Shown in pieces: positions 36,484 to 48,636 of a stretch of 64,000 nt of DNA; the first letter of the stretch is position 1; every line of letters starts with the position of its first letter. Made by a program: the position numbers and the translations under genes. Location: the NCBI GenBank assembly GCA_038503065.1, contig JBCAMK010000017.1, positions 1,426,001 to 1,490,000 of the forward strand, read 5' to 3'. The DNA is from Paragyromitra xinjiangensis (lineage: Eukaryota; Ascomycota; Pezizomycetes; Pezizales; Discinaceae). Under the pieces are notes generated by a model that saw only the letters and a program-made list of their open reading frames with translations, was not told where the DNA came from and searched no databases.

Positions 36484-38817
36484 ATGACGACCGTCGTCTC
36501 CGCCATCCGCGGTTCCAGCCACCTATTCCGCACCCTAACCGGCACCAAAGAATCCCGTCCCCTCAACATCCCCACCGCCCCCAAAAACGAGTCCTTCATA
36601 ACCATCCTCGTCCCCGGCACCGTCCCACCGTCCCCAGCATCAGCCAACACCCCCCCCAGCACACCCAACATGCCAACCCCCGAAGCAGACGTTACATCCA
36701 ACCCCCCTTCCTCCGGACTCAATGTATCTCTCCTCATCGCCGCAGGCCAGGGTCATATGGAACTCGTCAAACGCCTTCTAGAAGGCGGCGTCGACGTGAA
36801 TGCCCCCTCGAGCGGACGAACAGCACTCCAAGCTGCGGCAGCGAAGGGTCATAAGGAGATGGTTAAAACGCTATTGGAAGCCCGTGCGAAGGTTAATGCT
36901 CCAGCAACCGGAGACTCAGGACGAACAGCCCTCCAGGCTGCAGCAGAGGGTGGCTACGAAGCCATTTTGAAGACTCTCTTGCAGGTCGGAGCTGAGATTA
37001 ATGCTCCACCAGCAGATATCTCAGGAAGGACCGCATTACAGGCTGCAGCTGGAGCTGGCTCTAAAGAGGTCTTTTTATTGCTTCAGGAGGCTGGTGCTGA
37101 TGTTAATGCCCCAGCCGCGGAGGTCTCGGGAAAGACCGCGCTCCAGGCTGCTGCGAACGGTGGCCATATAGAGATCGTTGAAAAGCTCCTGGCCGCCGGC
37201 GCTGATGTTAATGCCCCCCCGGCAAACAGTTCAGGAAGAACTGCGCTGCAGGCTGCAGCGGAGTGTGGTCATGAGACTGTCGTCAAAAGGCTATTAGAAG
37301 CTGGGGCTTATATTAATGCTCCGCCCGCAAGACAGCTCGGAAAGGCGGCACTGCAGGCTGCGGTGGAGAATGGCCATGAGTCAATTGTACACCTGCTTTT
37401 GGACGCTGGTGCTGATGTCGAAACCCAAACGACCGAGAATTTACTTCCTGGACGAGCTGTACTACGGATTGCGGCCGAGAAGGGGTATCACGGGATCGTG
37501 AGCCTGTTGTTGAAGTTTGATGCCAAGGTTAATGTTTCATCTGGAGAGAAGCCTAGTAGAACAGCGCTGGAAGCTGCTGCAGAGAGTGGTCACGAGAGGA
37601 TCGTGGAGCAGCTTTTGGAGGCTGGAGCACAGATTAATCCTTCGCGGGCTACATTCTTTGGTCAAACGGCGTTGCAGAATTCGGCGGGAAATGGCAACCT
37701 GACGGTTGTGGAAAGACTTTTGAAGGCTGGTGTTGACGTCAATGCTCCACCTCCTCAAAAAACCCTAGCCGGACGAACTGCCCTTCATATTGCAGCTGAG
37801 AACGGCCACGAAAATGTCGTGAAGCTCCTTCTGAAGTCAAAAGCCGACATTAACGCTCCAGCCGCAGAAATCTCCGGCCGAACAGCGTTACAGGCTGCAG
37901 CTGGTAGTGGCCACGAAGGAGTTGTGGACTGGCTTATCCGGGCTGGAGCAAATGTCAATGCTCCACCAGCGAGAAAGTCCGGGAGGACGGCACTCCAGGC
38001 TGCAGCTGAAGGTGGTTATGAGAATGTTGTGAAGTCTCTCTTGAAGAAAAAGGCCGATGTTAATGCTGCACCAGCAGGGAAGTTAGGGAGAACTGCACTC
38101 CAGGCTGCAGCTGAGAATGGACATGGAAATATCGTGAAGCTGCTTTTACGGAAGAGAGCCGATGTTAATGCTGTGCCTTCTGTGAGCTCTGGGCGAACGG
38201 CTTTACAGGCTGCTGCAGAACAAGGCCATATGGAAATCATCGAGGAGCTTCTCGCTGTCGGTGCTGATATAAATGCTGCGCCAGCACAAGAATTAGGACG
38301 GACTGCATTGCAAGCTGCAGCGGAGAGGAACCGCAAGACGGTCGTAGAATTCCTGCTGAAGAAGAAAGCCAATGTCAACACCCCTCCGGCGGAAATTTCA
38401 GGACGGACTGCACTCCAGGCTGCAGCAGAGAATGGCTTTGTTTGGATTTTGGAACTTCTCTTAAAGGCTGGTGCAAACATCAACGCTCCTCCAGCAGAAA
38501 TCTCAGGACGAACAGCGCTCCAGGCTGCGGCAGAGAAGGGCCAGGAGTGGGCTGTGGATGTGCTTTTGGAAGGGGGAGAGAATGGTGCGAATGTCGCCGA
38601 TGCCAATGCTCCACCAGCGAGGGTTTCAGGTGTAACGGCCTTATATGCTGCTGCACAGAACGGACACTATTCAGTTGTGGGACGACTCTTGGAAGCTGGT
38701 GCCAACATCGAATCGAAAGAAGGTTCGGGAAGGACTGCACTTCAGGCTGCAGCGGAAGGCCGTCACGAGGTTGTTGTGAAAATGCTTTCACATGCCAGTG
38801 CTAGCGCAGGGTTATAA
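36484..38817 (+). CDS. Ankyrin-repeat protein, about 20 repeats
   Basis: The first ATG of the frame is at 36484; further upstream the frame is opened only by a GTG. The single exon gives 777 residues. Residues 1-80 are Pro/Ser/Thr-rich and probably disordered. From there to the end run about 20 ankyrin repeats of 33-35 residues, most with GRTALQAAAE.GHE..VK.LL.AGADVNAPPA. There is no kinase, nucleotide-binding or membrane module, so its partner domain, if any, is in another protein. Repeat style is shared with the kinase-ankyrin gene at 0.16-4.65 kb and the membrane-ankyrin gene at 51-57 kb, pointing to a common family that shuffled its N-terminal parts. A binding or scaffold role is likely; the ligand is unknown. 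Confidence 0.85.
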   Translation: MTTVVSAIRGSSHLFRTLTGTKESRPLNIPTAPKNESFITILVPGTVPPSPASANTPPSTPNMPTPEADVTSNPPSSGLNVSLLIAAGQGHMELVKRLLEGGVDVNAPSSGRTALQAAAAKGHKEMVKTLLEARAKVNAPATGDSGRTALQAAAEGGYEAILKTLLQVGAEINAPPADISGRTALQAAAGAGSKEVFLLLQEAGADVNAPAAEVSGKTALQAAANGGHIEIVEKLLAAGADVNAPPANSSGRTALQAAAECGHETVVKRLLEAGAYINAPPARQLGKAALQAAVENGHESIVHLLLDAGADVETQTTENLLPGRAVLRIAAEKGYHGIVSLLLKFDAKVNVSSGEKPSRTALEAAAESGHERIVEQLLEAGAQINPSRATFFGQTALQNSAGNGNLTVVERLLKAGVDVNAPPPQKTLAGRTALHIAAENGHENVVKLLLKSKADINAPAAEISGRTALQAAAGSGHEGVVDWLIRAGANVNAPPARKSGRTALQAAAEGGYENVVKSLLKKKADVNAAPAGKLGRTALQAAAENGHGNIVKLLLRKRADVNAVPSVSSGRTALQAAAEQGHMEIIEELLAVGADINAAPAQELGRTALQAAAERNRKTVVEFLLKKKANVNTPPAEISGRTALQAAAENGFVWILELLLKAGANINAPPAEISGRTALQAAAEKGQEWAVDVLLEGGENGANVADANAPPARVSGVTALYAAAQNGHYSVVGRLLEAGANIESKEGSGRTALQAAAEGRHEVVVKMLSHASASAGL

Positions 38818-39346
38818 ACTGAAGATAGTTGTTAAAAGGTGAGAAACTTTCACTCCTGGAGTGTTTGCAAGATAGAATTCCTTACGGTGATCAGGTCTAA
38901 TACGATTTATAGAAATTGGAACGCATCATGTCACGAACGAAGCTAGGTTTCACTAGGAAGGTGTACTCGGATATAGCCACTATTCGACATCAAACCGAAA
39001 TTTTTCGAGTCAAGCGAATCAAGAGGATACCTTTCCTACGTCGGCAGCTATGGCAAGCTGTGGATTGGTCAGAGAGGATAGAAGGGCTATCCGTGGGTGT
39101 ATGAGCTACGGGCATTTTTCTTTAGTAATGAGCGGATGGAGGATGCGTTGTTTGGATATATTATTATTTCCTGTTTTTCCTATTTATTGAGGGCTTCTGG
39201 GAAGTTGATCATGGGTCGGGGTTTTTGTACTAGTATGGGTATTATTAGATGGAGGTATTTGTTGCAAAATTCATGTGGTTAGAATCTAAAAGCAGAATCG
39301 TATATTTATAAGGGTCAAACGCAATTTTCGGAAGATTATGATATTA

Positions 39347-39502
39347 CAGTAGATTCTCGATATAAGCATCCTCGATATAAGCATATGGCTGGGCGGTCCC
39401 GTTTCCACTTGCACACATAAAGTCTACCTCGATATAAGCATAGCCTCGATATAAGCATACAATTTCTGGTCCGGGGCGTATGCTTATATCGAGACTCTAC
39501 TG
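39347..39502. mobile_element. Short Tc1/mariner (pogo/Fot1-like) MITE, 156 bp
   Basis: Ends read CAGTAGATTCTCGATATAAG and, inverted, CAGTAGAGTCTCGATATAAG, flanked by TA on both sides (39345-39346 and 39503-39504). The word CTCGATATAAGCAT occurs four times inside in direct orientation and once inverted at the right end. TA duplications and a CAGTAGA...CTCGATATAAGC end are typical of pogo/Fot1-type elements. No transposase is present. Confidence 0.82.
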
Positions 39503-39921
39503 TATACGCTTAATGAAATTGCCTATCATTTGCAGTCGAGACTGAGACCATGTGCGCACAAGGGAGTGTGAAAACGTAACAAATGGCACAAAGTTGATCC
39601 CAGTTGAGCTATCCTAGACGGTATTCTGTTAGGCGTTTCTCGCTTCTATCGAGTGTCTCAAGAGACGGTAGGTTGCTGCCTCGCTTCCAGCCTATTTTTC
39701 CATGATTATTATATTTTGGTTGGCTAAGTACATGTATGCCTAGGCTCGTTCCCATCCCCTCTTGCCTGAGGCTGCTACGCAGTAATTTATGCCGGGTGAT
39801 ATTCTATGATGGGTTCTGTGCAAAGATGCACGCAGCACATCTATGTAAACGACATCACTTTCTTGGTTGCAATCGTGCACTCTCCCAAAATTTAGCTTCT
39901 GGCTCGGTAAGGATCTTGTGA

Positions 39922-41165
39922 TCAAAAAGTCAATTTATTCGGTTTCCTAGAGATGTTCCTCCCCAACTCCGTAATCACTCCCTTCACCTTCTCCATTTCC
40001 CTTTCTACAACTCTCCCGGATTTAGCCCAATCAAAGCCCAAACAAAAATTCAGTCCCTGATTTTTCTCAGCCACCACCAATTCCCCATCGGTCCACCATC
40101 CAAGGTCAGTAACTTCCTCGCTCCTCCCCAGGCGTACGTTTTCGGAGTATCTGATCACAAGCATATCTTCATTAGCAACCACTTTGAGCTCTTTGCTTGC
40201 CCATCCAGATCTTGGTAAGCCACTACAGAGAAAAAGACCTTCCTCGATCCCCATACTGGCTCCTTGGCCATTGAAGGTGTTCGTTGCGTTCGCTGCATCA
40301 TCAATGAGGACAGTACTTTTTCCTTCGAGATTTCACGGGGGAGGTGATGCAGACGGACCTTCATAATTCACTTAGAGCGGGAGGTGATCTCGTGAAATGG
40401 TGTTGCTCTGCTAGAAAGGTATTTCTCACACCCAACGATATCTTCCCCGGGACCAGGAGGAGTATGGTTCATCAGAATACTTATTCAGTCACCTCGGCTT
40501 CAGGATCGGTAAAATTCAGCAGGAAGCAACTTACAACACTTTTTAATCTGTATTTGGCGTTTTCGGCCATAGAACGACGGCTTCGAGATTGGTAAAATTC
40601 TTGCAGGGCTGGCGTTGGTAGCAGATCCAGAATCCACGTCCACCTTGGGGAGAATAGGTGCTGTATGCACCTAGGACGTCCCAAAGGTACCCATGCAGAT
40701 ATCCAGGAAGTGGCTTTGTAACTTCATAAAGAGCCGCCCAAGGATTCTGCAATACTTCCCGGGGCTCTCGGTAGGGTAGTCGACGGTCTTTCTGGGAGGG
40801 CGCGGTCGGGCTGAGGGTGCTGAATGGTTTAACCTCCATTGATGAGCTACGGTTTGGCATCTTTGGGGGGAAATCGTGTAGAGGTATTTTCGAACGTGAG
40901 AATGAGTTCCGTCCGGGTGGGGTTTGATGTTAATTATGCTACTGTTGAAATTCATACGCCATTCAAGAGAGAGCAGACGTTTTGGAAGAATATGTTGGAA
41001 CGGTCCCCGTTCGACCCATAACTGTATGTTGATTGGAGAAGACATTGAAGCATTGCGCGGATGTGATGTTTGGGTCAGAACTGTGGTGGAAAACTGCGTC
41101 GTTGATCCTGTTCGACGAGTTGGCCGGAGTGGAATTGAGGAATCAGGGAGATGTTTGAGGCTCAC
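39922..41165 (-). pseudogene. Relic of an FAD-dependent monooxygenase (salicylate-hydroxylase-like)
   Basis: Read on the minus strand, fragments in different frames match successive parts of this family. DGTHSHVRKYLY near 40910 resembles the segment before the middle of the enzyme. PWAALYEVTKPLPGYLHG near 40720 resembles the stretch before the second FAD motif. VLIDDAANATNTFNGQGASMGIEEG near 40270 resembles the usual VLLGDAAHA..P..GQGA..AIEDA. The normal GD is now DD and the His after AA is Asn. A second, more decayed GD-like copy (DVLGAYSTYSPQGG) lies just upstream at about 40670. Frame changes between the parts and altered key residues argue for a dead gene. Unrecognised introns could explain some of the breaks. 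The N-terminal GxGxxG motif was not found. Confidence 0.42.
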
Positions 41166-41396
41166 AGCATACCGATTCCCTCGCCCATAGGATTAATATT
41201 GAGATCTCTGAGGATGTCTAAGGCGTTTGGAGAAAGAGACATGGCAGATCCAGGCTTGATATCTTCTAGGCAACTAGCCTAAAGGAAATAAATGCCGATA
41301 ACTGGAGGGGTTGCTCCCATATCTTGGATGGGTGATTAGGGAGAGCTGGAAGTATGGGAGGAATTTTCGAAGGGAACTATACCTTCTCTAGTATTA

Positions 41397-41983
41397 CCGT
41401 AAAAATTCAATTATACCGAATTGGCCTGGACTGAGGCAACAGGATATATACGCACTCCGACTGGTTGGGAGATAGGGTTTGGGTTGGACATCCTACTTAT
41501 ACTGATTGCGATAACCTGCAAGTTGATGGTGTGTACCAATTTGGGGCACTTATTTTAGAGCAAAGGTGCAGAATGCCTCCCAATCTAGAGGTGTGGTTCC
41601 AAAATACCCCGCGGGTGTAAACTACCTCCTTCTCACCAAGTAGATGCAAAACATCACAAGGTCTTCATTTCACCACCATCGCTACAACCATATTCCATCA
41701 TATCTCGCTTGCTAGTGCTTTCAACATAGCAGCTCTCCAGGAACAACAGGAATTCGAATCTTATACTCGTTTCAAGACTGCGGTTGTGGATTGGGCTATT
41801 TCTGCAAAATGCGTTGTCATCAAATTCTTAGTTAGTGATTGCCCATTTCGCTTGTGTTGTGATGGTTCTCCACGGGGTATTTCGAAAACGTAACTCTAAG
41901 TTGGGAGGCAGTCTGCACCTTTGCTTCTTATTTTATCATGTAGTCTCAGTCCAGGCCAATTCGTTATGACCGGATTTTTACGG
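41397..41983. mobile_element. TA-flanked inverted-repeat element, family 1 (587 bp)
   Basis: The left end (41397-41437) and the right end (41943-41983) are inverted copies of one sequence. It starts CCGTAAAAAT and continues through GGCCTGGACTGAG with some mismatches. TA dinucleotides flank both ends. It shares its termini with the element at 49987-50184, so this is one MITE family. No coding sequence is seen inside. Confidence 0.65.
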
Positions 41984-42045
41984 TATTGCATCATGGAAGT
42001 TGGATGCGCGTGTCGGAAGCTGCGTTCCGAATGCTAGTCCTGCTA

Positions 42046-42389
42046 CTGTAGTATTTGGCGAGTAAGCCCATGGATAGAGAGAAAAGATGGTGTTGGAGGG
42101 CTGATTGGTAATTAGTTAGGACCACTTTTTCAGGAGCCCAGCCGCAATTCCGGATCCCCATCTTGCCGCGAAGATCCTACTGCTAGGATCCTACCGACCA
42201 ATGACCAATGGGATATTTTTTCTCTATCCTGCTATCCCATAGCCCGGTAAAGCTGCTCCCCCTGCAAAAGGGATCTCTCTTATTGATGAGGTTTCAGTTA
42301 AAACTGTGTTGAGCCACAGTATACGGGGGGCAGCATTTTTTTGCCGGAATATGGGATAAGTCCATGGGCTTACTCGCTAAATACTGCGG
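42046..42389. mobile_element. TA-flanked MITE, family 2 (344 bp)
   Basis: The 29-bp ends (CTGTAGTATTTGGCGAGTAA... and CCGCAGTATTTAGCGAGTAA... read inward) are inverted copies with three differences, and TA lies on both sides. The interior has no coding capacity. A Tc1/mariner-type origin is inferred from the TA target. Confidence 0.7.
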
Positions 42390-45300
42390 TATCCCACTGG
42401 TGGTAGCCAATAGGTACCCGTCTCTCGGAGGAATTGGTCATTATTGAGATACGATACTTGGGGAGGCGGATAGGCTTCCAAAGGGGCAACCAAGATTGGC
42501 CTTGAAATCCCCCGAATAACTAAGGCTAGTCCGCTTGAACGCCATTCGAGGAGCAGCGAGTGATAGGGACGCGTACTTAATACTTTATTCAAAAGTCTTA
42601 TTATTGTCTGTCGCCGGTAAACAAAGTATCACGCGATGACCATTCTGCTATTTCGGGATTTGCGGGGGCCCGGAAAAACCCTGGAGAGCTCGAGGGATTA
42701 GGTGGACTCTTTTATGCAGTAGTGATGAAATTCATTAGTGGGCAAACTGAAACTCCACAGCGCAACTCTTATGCTCTATCAAGTCAAATTGTTACAATCA
42801 GATCGTAGATAGAAATTCTATTATTGTTGGAGTGGTAGCGATCTGACCTCTGCGGCGTGATGGCAACAGCGCTAAGCCATGTTAGGTATCTTCGACGTCA
42901 CGTTCTAAAGAGTTTATTGGCCCGGCAAAGATCTTGGTGCGCCTAGGCGGGTGGGGATCTATAGAGGATTCGCTGACGAGTGAGCTCTTTAAAGCCTTAG
43001 AGTTATTAATGGATATGACCATTGCAGCCGTCACCAACTCTCTGGAGAAAAACTTACAACTTTTCCATTTTTTTCTTCGAGTTTACGCCCCATCTTAATA
43101 TCATCACTAACTACTAGTACTCTGCTCCAGCTGCAGGCGATCGCAATCCGCTCTCTATAAATGGCTCAAATTACTTCCTCAATGGATGGTATTCTAAATA
43201 GATCCAGATCACCCCTGGAGGATCTATTCCTTCTGCAAAGAAAACAAGATGGGACTAATGGTTGGACGCACAGCTAGTCAGATTTTAATATATATTTTCA
43301 CAGGCTGGTCTTTCTGGGGACTGTTATGAGTAAAGTTAAATTAAACGACTTGGGAACCTAAACCGTGTGACTGGGGATTGTTAGGATATCGCAAGGACTC
43401 ACGCAAGCGGGAAGCTGAGTGAAAATTTACTGGCACCTCTTACAGAAGCAATCTTAATCTAAAGTTTGCTTGCTCGTGTTAGCGCAGGTTGGGGGTCATC
43501 GGCAAGTGTTTGATAATCATGCAGACAGCGGGAACTGGACCGTTGGTGGGCATGGACGAAACTCAGAGCTGTTGCGATCGTGTGAAAAGCGATCTTGTGC
43601 AGTTAACTGAAGCACTTACAGTCGACCGATCCCTTAAATCACCAAGGCTATTGGGCTATGTTTTAGAGTTTCCAAGAAATGTGGCTTGCATATGGATTTA
43701 GCTCCTTCCATTCCCAGCGATTGGACTAGGCATGCAAGAGATAGGAACCTAGCTAATGGTATCTGTACCGTTTCCACCTCCCTAGGTGGAAACGCCACGT
43801 TCAGATTGTTTCTCCCACTAGAAGTCACGAATGGGTATAGATGCTCGTAATAGGCCTAAAGAACCAAAAGTGTTAGGAACCAAAAGTGTAGATATAAACT
43901 CGCCAGCTCAGATACGGGTGTACTAGGCTAGGGCGAACCATAATCATTACTCGCAAAAAGCCATTTTCGGGGGGTTTAATGCTTGCTGCGGGTACATTGA
44001 TGTGATTCTGAGATCGGCGATTCACTCCTCAAGGTTCCCAAACTGCCGACATATCTGGGGCGAAAATCAAAGCACAATTTTGGAGTTTTCCGGTTAGGGG
44101 AGTGAGTATGGTTGCAGAGTATAGGCTGGGGATGTTCAACCCTAGATGGGGCTAGCCACAGTGCCGTACTGTTGGATATACGTTCGAGTTCAATTTTCTC
44201 ACGAACCTTGTTTTTTTCGGTCTGGCTGCGTACTAGCCCCGGATGATAGTTTTCTTAAGGATATCGGTCGTGGAATATTTACATTGTGGCGTTGAAAATG
44301 ATTAAGTGGTGGAAATGATAACTCTAATGGTTTCAAGTGGCCCTTTTTTTGCTTTTTTGACATAGGGGACCTAGTCTTCACTCGTGATTTTTATTTTTTC
44401 GGGTGCCGCCTCTTGAAAATCCTTGTGAGATTATGCATTTGCTATAGGTTTATTTGAATAAAACTCAACTAAAACCGGTGGGTAAGTAGTGGGGTAAGTT
44501 TAACCTGCTGTCTCAGCCCAGGCTCGTTTGTTATACTTTAGATATTACAGTAAACTAGGTGAACCGTGCAGTTCGAATTTTCTCAAACAACCAATAAATG
44601 CCAGGCCACCCTTTCGCCTACTTCCCTAGTGCAGGGATTTTGGAGATAACGAATTTTCATGTTTATACTATAACTACTATTTGGCAAAAAGAAGAAGCGG
44701 GGCCTGCAGGGTTGAACGTACAAGCCATACATGTAGCTACAGGAGTGAACCACTGGTAGTGAGGTACGTATGTATATCCTCGTTCAAGCAAAGCTGAAGC
44801 TTCTGAAATGCTAGCGATTTTAATTATTTCGAAGAAAGATGTATGCATAGGGATATGAATTGATTTGTTTCATAAGTTAGGTGAGGTCTGTCGACGAAGC
44901 CCTCTGTAATAAGGACTATCATAATATGAATCGAGTGGCTCACAACCGAGGTTCTAGTATGGGGTGTTTTGACAACTATCGATAGCTGGCCTAAGATTTT
45001 GCAGTCTTCTTTGTGCTTGATTTTGTGGTATATGCATGTCTCTAGCTAACCATACAATGTGGCATTTTCTACAGAAGGCTTATGCAACTTTTCGGTTACC
45101 TCGGCGACTTAAGGGTTTAAGAAACTTCGTCCTTAGGCTTCTGAACACACCACGACTGTAGAACCGTTTTTCCTGCCTTTGCAGAGGATTGGTGGCTGTA
45201 TGTGAGACTACTTCCGCTTTTCGCGACGGAAATGCGCGCACAAGCTGTTCGCGCGTTAACCAACGTACCTAGCCAAGCATGTCCTGGTTTTTGAATTTTA

Positions 45301-45947
45301 AGGTGTTGTCAAATGCAAGGCATAAGTGGATGTCTGCGAGATCTCTTTGCATGCCTAGGGGGGTGAGCGATTGCCGCGAAAGAAGGTTCGCCATGGGGTG
45401 GGGAGCGGCATGGTCCGAGGGTCTGCACCCTGGTATTTGGGGCTGTCATAAGTTCAGGCTGTTACCAACTGAAAAAATTGGCTGCATGTGGCTGGACATT
45501 TGGATTGGCTGATCTATGCTGACTTAGGTCTGCGGGCCATGTCTTAGAATATTGGTCATTACTGGGCTTGGTATATCTGTTTATTCCACCACAACCACTG
45601 GATGCCTAGTAGAGAAGACATGAAACTTGAAAAATATATTTGAGATTACATATCTTTCTCTGTGGCAATCTCTTATTTGTGTGGGCTTTTACTTCACTTT
45701 CAGGCCACGGTCTTGGGTTGCGCATGTGGTATTATGCACCCTTGTGCATGTGTCAAGTATCAGCTTATAATGTTGCTGGTTGCGCATAGTGTCTCGCAGG
45801 AGCAGGTGCGCGTGCAATACCTGCTGTTTCTCGATCAAAAAAATAAAATAATACATTTGTCGATTTGACTCAGGGGGTTAGGAGGGGTGATTTCCCATTA
45901 TCAGGGGATGATGCTGAGGCAAAGGTAAGGAAAATATTGGTTGTATA

Positions 45948-46576
45948 TGTTCCGGCCCATATGCCATTAAACGCCGTTTACAAATGGGCCAGCCAGTACG
46001 CAAATAGGCCAGCCAGTTTACAAATGGGGCAGCTTTGTAGATGGGCTGGCCCATCTTCAAAGTGCCACTAGTGAGTGGCCCATATACAAAGAATTTTTGT
46101 GTGTGTGGGCTCGCTTAGGAGTGACTGCCAGGGCCGGCTGCCACAAGGCTTCAAGATCTTAAAGCCCACCATCCCAACCAGAAATCTTATAATAAAACCT
46201 TTATTATTGAGATCAGTTAAATTAAATCTAGAAGTCTTGTACTAAAGCAATTCTGCCCAAAGACCCTCATGTACCTTTGGCTACAATTCTGCTAATGTAA
46301 AGCGATGGTATTAAAATAAAGGAGACTCATAGCTACATGTATGCTATATGTGGTTGAGTTTATTGCAATTGGGTGGTAATGGTGTAAAAAACTCTAAGAA
46401 GGCCTAGGTTACAATGATTTTTGGGTTTAGTCTTTGGATATGGGCCAGGTTTAGACCACCCTTTGGAGGTGGGCCAGCCCATCTACAAAGTTGCTCTATT
46501 TGTAAATGGGCTAGCCCATTTGTAAAGCATGCCGGCCACTTTGTAAACGGACATCCATGGTAAACGGGCTAGAACA
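45948..46576. mobile_element. MITE with long (about 115 bp) inverted repeats, family 3
   Basis: The ends read TGTTCCGGCCC and, inverted, TGTTCTAGCCC. They are followed by about 115 bp of inverted similarity built from the words TTTACAAATGGGC, GGCCAGCC and CTTTGTAGATGGGCTGGCCC. TATA is found directly outside both ends, a candidate target duplication. The interior is AT-rich and non-coding. Confidence 0.72.
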
Positions 46577-47754
46577 TATATGTTTACTGAAAATAGCTTT
46601 TCCTTCCTCCTGGAATTTCGAAAGCATATAGTGGAATGGTGTATGCCGGTTTGGTTTCTATATAGGGAGTCATTTTCAGCTTCGGTTTTTCTAGTTTCAA
46701 AACTCCTTTTAGGTTTCATTACGTTCAGAATAGCATTCTATTAGGTGGTTCTGTTTCCGTTCGAAAAGGTACCATTAGTTAACTATCAGATTTTTAAAGT
46801 TTCTTTAATTACCACATGCGGAAGAGATAGAAATTTAGAATGAGATTATATACCTCACTGATGTCAATGATTGAATCCACAAATAACCTTGGTATAGTAC
46901 GCAATCTAGGGTCGCCTAGTATAGGTTTAAACTCAAATTAAGAGTTTAAATTCCTCAAGCCTAAAATTTTACGAGTCTAAGATAACTCAAGACTGTCAGC
47001 TCTCAATATAGGTCAGGAACTGAGGGGAGAGAAGCGTAAACTGTCTTTGTCTCCCGGAGATGGAGCCCTGGGAACTGGAGGAGGGGGCGAAGAGTGTTGG
47101 GTTGCACCGGATCTTGATTATTGCTGAAAATTAATGATCCCCGTGTGGTTCTTTTCGCAGCAATTTCAAATGGCTATGACTGCTGAGCTACTCTCGAGCC
47201 CAGCCATCCGTATCGGCTCGAACAGGCTCGTGAGGGGGAACACTAGGGTCATCTCGCGGGGCAATGGCGTTGTAGGATCTCTAGCACTATTGTCAACGGA
47301 ATAGGCACAAATACATATCCCAGGAAAGAGTTAGACCCCCGCTGGTAGGAATGAGGACTAAAGAACGGATCTTGTGAGCTCCACTAGGGCACGAACATAC
47401 GAGCCAAACTATAAAATCCAAAAACCAGAGCGGTGGCAATAAAATTTGCGTGGTGACTCTTGAGGCGTCAGTGCTGGGCCAACAAGGGGGGCCGGAAGGG
47501 GAGCGCTATAAGCGGGAGCTAAAGGGAGCCACGAAAACCTTGTACAGTTGCCTCCGAACGCTGGGACAGAGATCAATACCGGGTTAGTAGATGATGCTAT
47601 AGGGCCAGAGCAGATGTCAATGCTTCGCCAACAGGCGAGCTAGGCAAGACAAGCAAGGGGGTGGCCACCGGGGGACGTATGAAATCTTCAGGGAGAACGA
47701 GATGTATTAGATTGTCTTTACCGATCATCGCCTCCAAATCCACTATCGCTGAAT

Positions 47755-47871
47755 ACTCGTAATTGACTGACGTTTGTGCACCAGGCTGGGCCTGCATACC
47801 ATACAAAATCATAGGAAGTGTATGGGGCACGGGCCCAGCCCGGTGCACAAACGTCAGTCATTTACGAGTAC
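47755..47871. repeat. Near-perfect 117-bp foldback (hairpin)
   Basis: The arms of about 52 bp contain TGACTGACGTTTGTGCACC and its exact complement, and pair over TACTCGTAA at the base and CATACA near the tip. The loop is about 14 bp. Mismatches are few and lie in the GC-rich part. RNA from either strand would fold into a long hairpin. Confidence 0.85.
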
Positions 47872-48414
47872 ATGGCTCGTTCCCATCCCTACCTACATAT
47901 ACCCGCACTATGGGCTGGGCACGTAACTGCATGCAGGCATACATAACCTCAAACTCCGACTAATCGAGCTTGTACATATAGAGCGCCTCTGTCTTACCTA
48001 CATAGAGTGTCAAGCCTGTTCCTTATCCCAAAAACTTCTCGTTCTGACATCCCCGCTGCTAACGCCACCAGAGCTACCAGTGTTCTTTATGCTTCCGGTC
48101 CTGTGTGTATGTCGGTGGCAGGGTGTGGGGTAAGTTCTCACTGAGTACAACCCATCACGTTCCCCCCACTAGGGCTGCTGGTTAGGGCTAGGTTCAATTA
48201 AAGTTAGATCTAGAGTACTATAAGTACGAGTTTACTGGTGCTTCGTTTAGGACATACGATCCGCACGACGGGGCCGGACCTACTGAGGCCTATCACTAGA
48301 TAATGGATGGGAGTGGGGGTCTCCAGTGATTCTACTCCAAGTTGCTTTGTGAACCATCGATAATTGGCCTAAGTTATTAAGGCCTTTTTGCCACTTTTCA
48401 CGACATGAACACCG

Positions 48415-48636
48415 CAAAATCTCAGAAGTAACGAACCGGCCTGGGCTGAGACAGTAGGAGGATACTATGTCGATACTGGTTAAATGGCCATTTGGTTTAT
48501 GATAATAAGTGAAGGGCACTAGGCTCAGTCAGGACCGCCTTGAGTAGAGTGATCACTTTGTCTCTAACTAGTGACGGCATGGTATTATCCTGCTGTCTCA
48601 ATCCAGACCTGTTTATTGCTTCCGAGGGTTTACAGC
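48415..48636. mobile_element. Degraded inverted-repeat element, related to family 1
   Basis: The sequences GCCTGGGCTGAGACAGTAGG (left) and CCTGCTGTCTCAATCCAGAC (right) face each other 120 bp apart, with decayed outer ends. It resembles the neighbouring elements at 50 kb. No clear target duplication remains. Confidence 0.5.
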
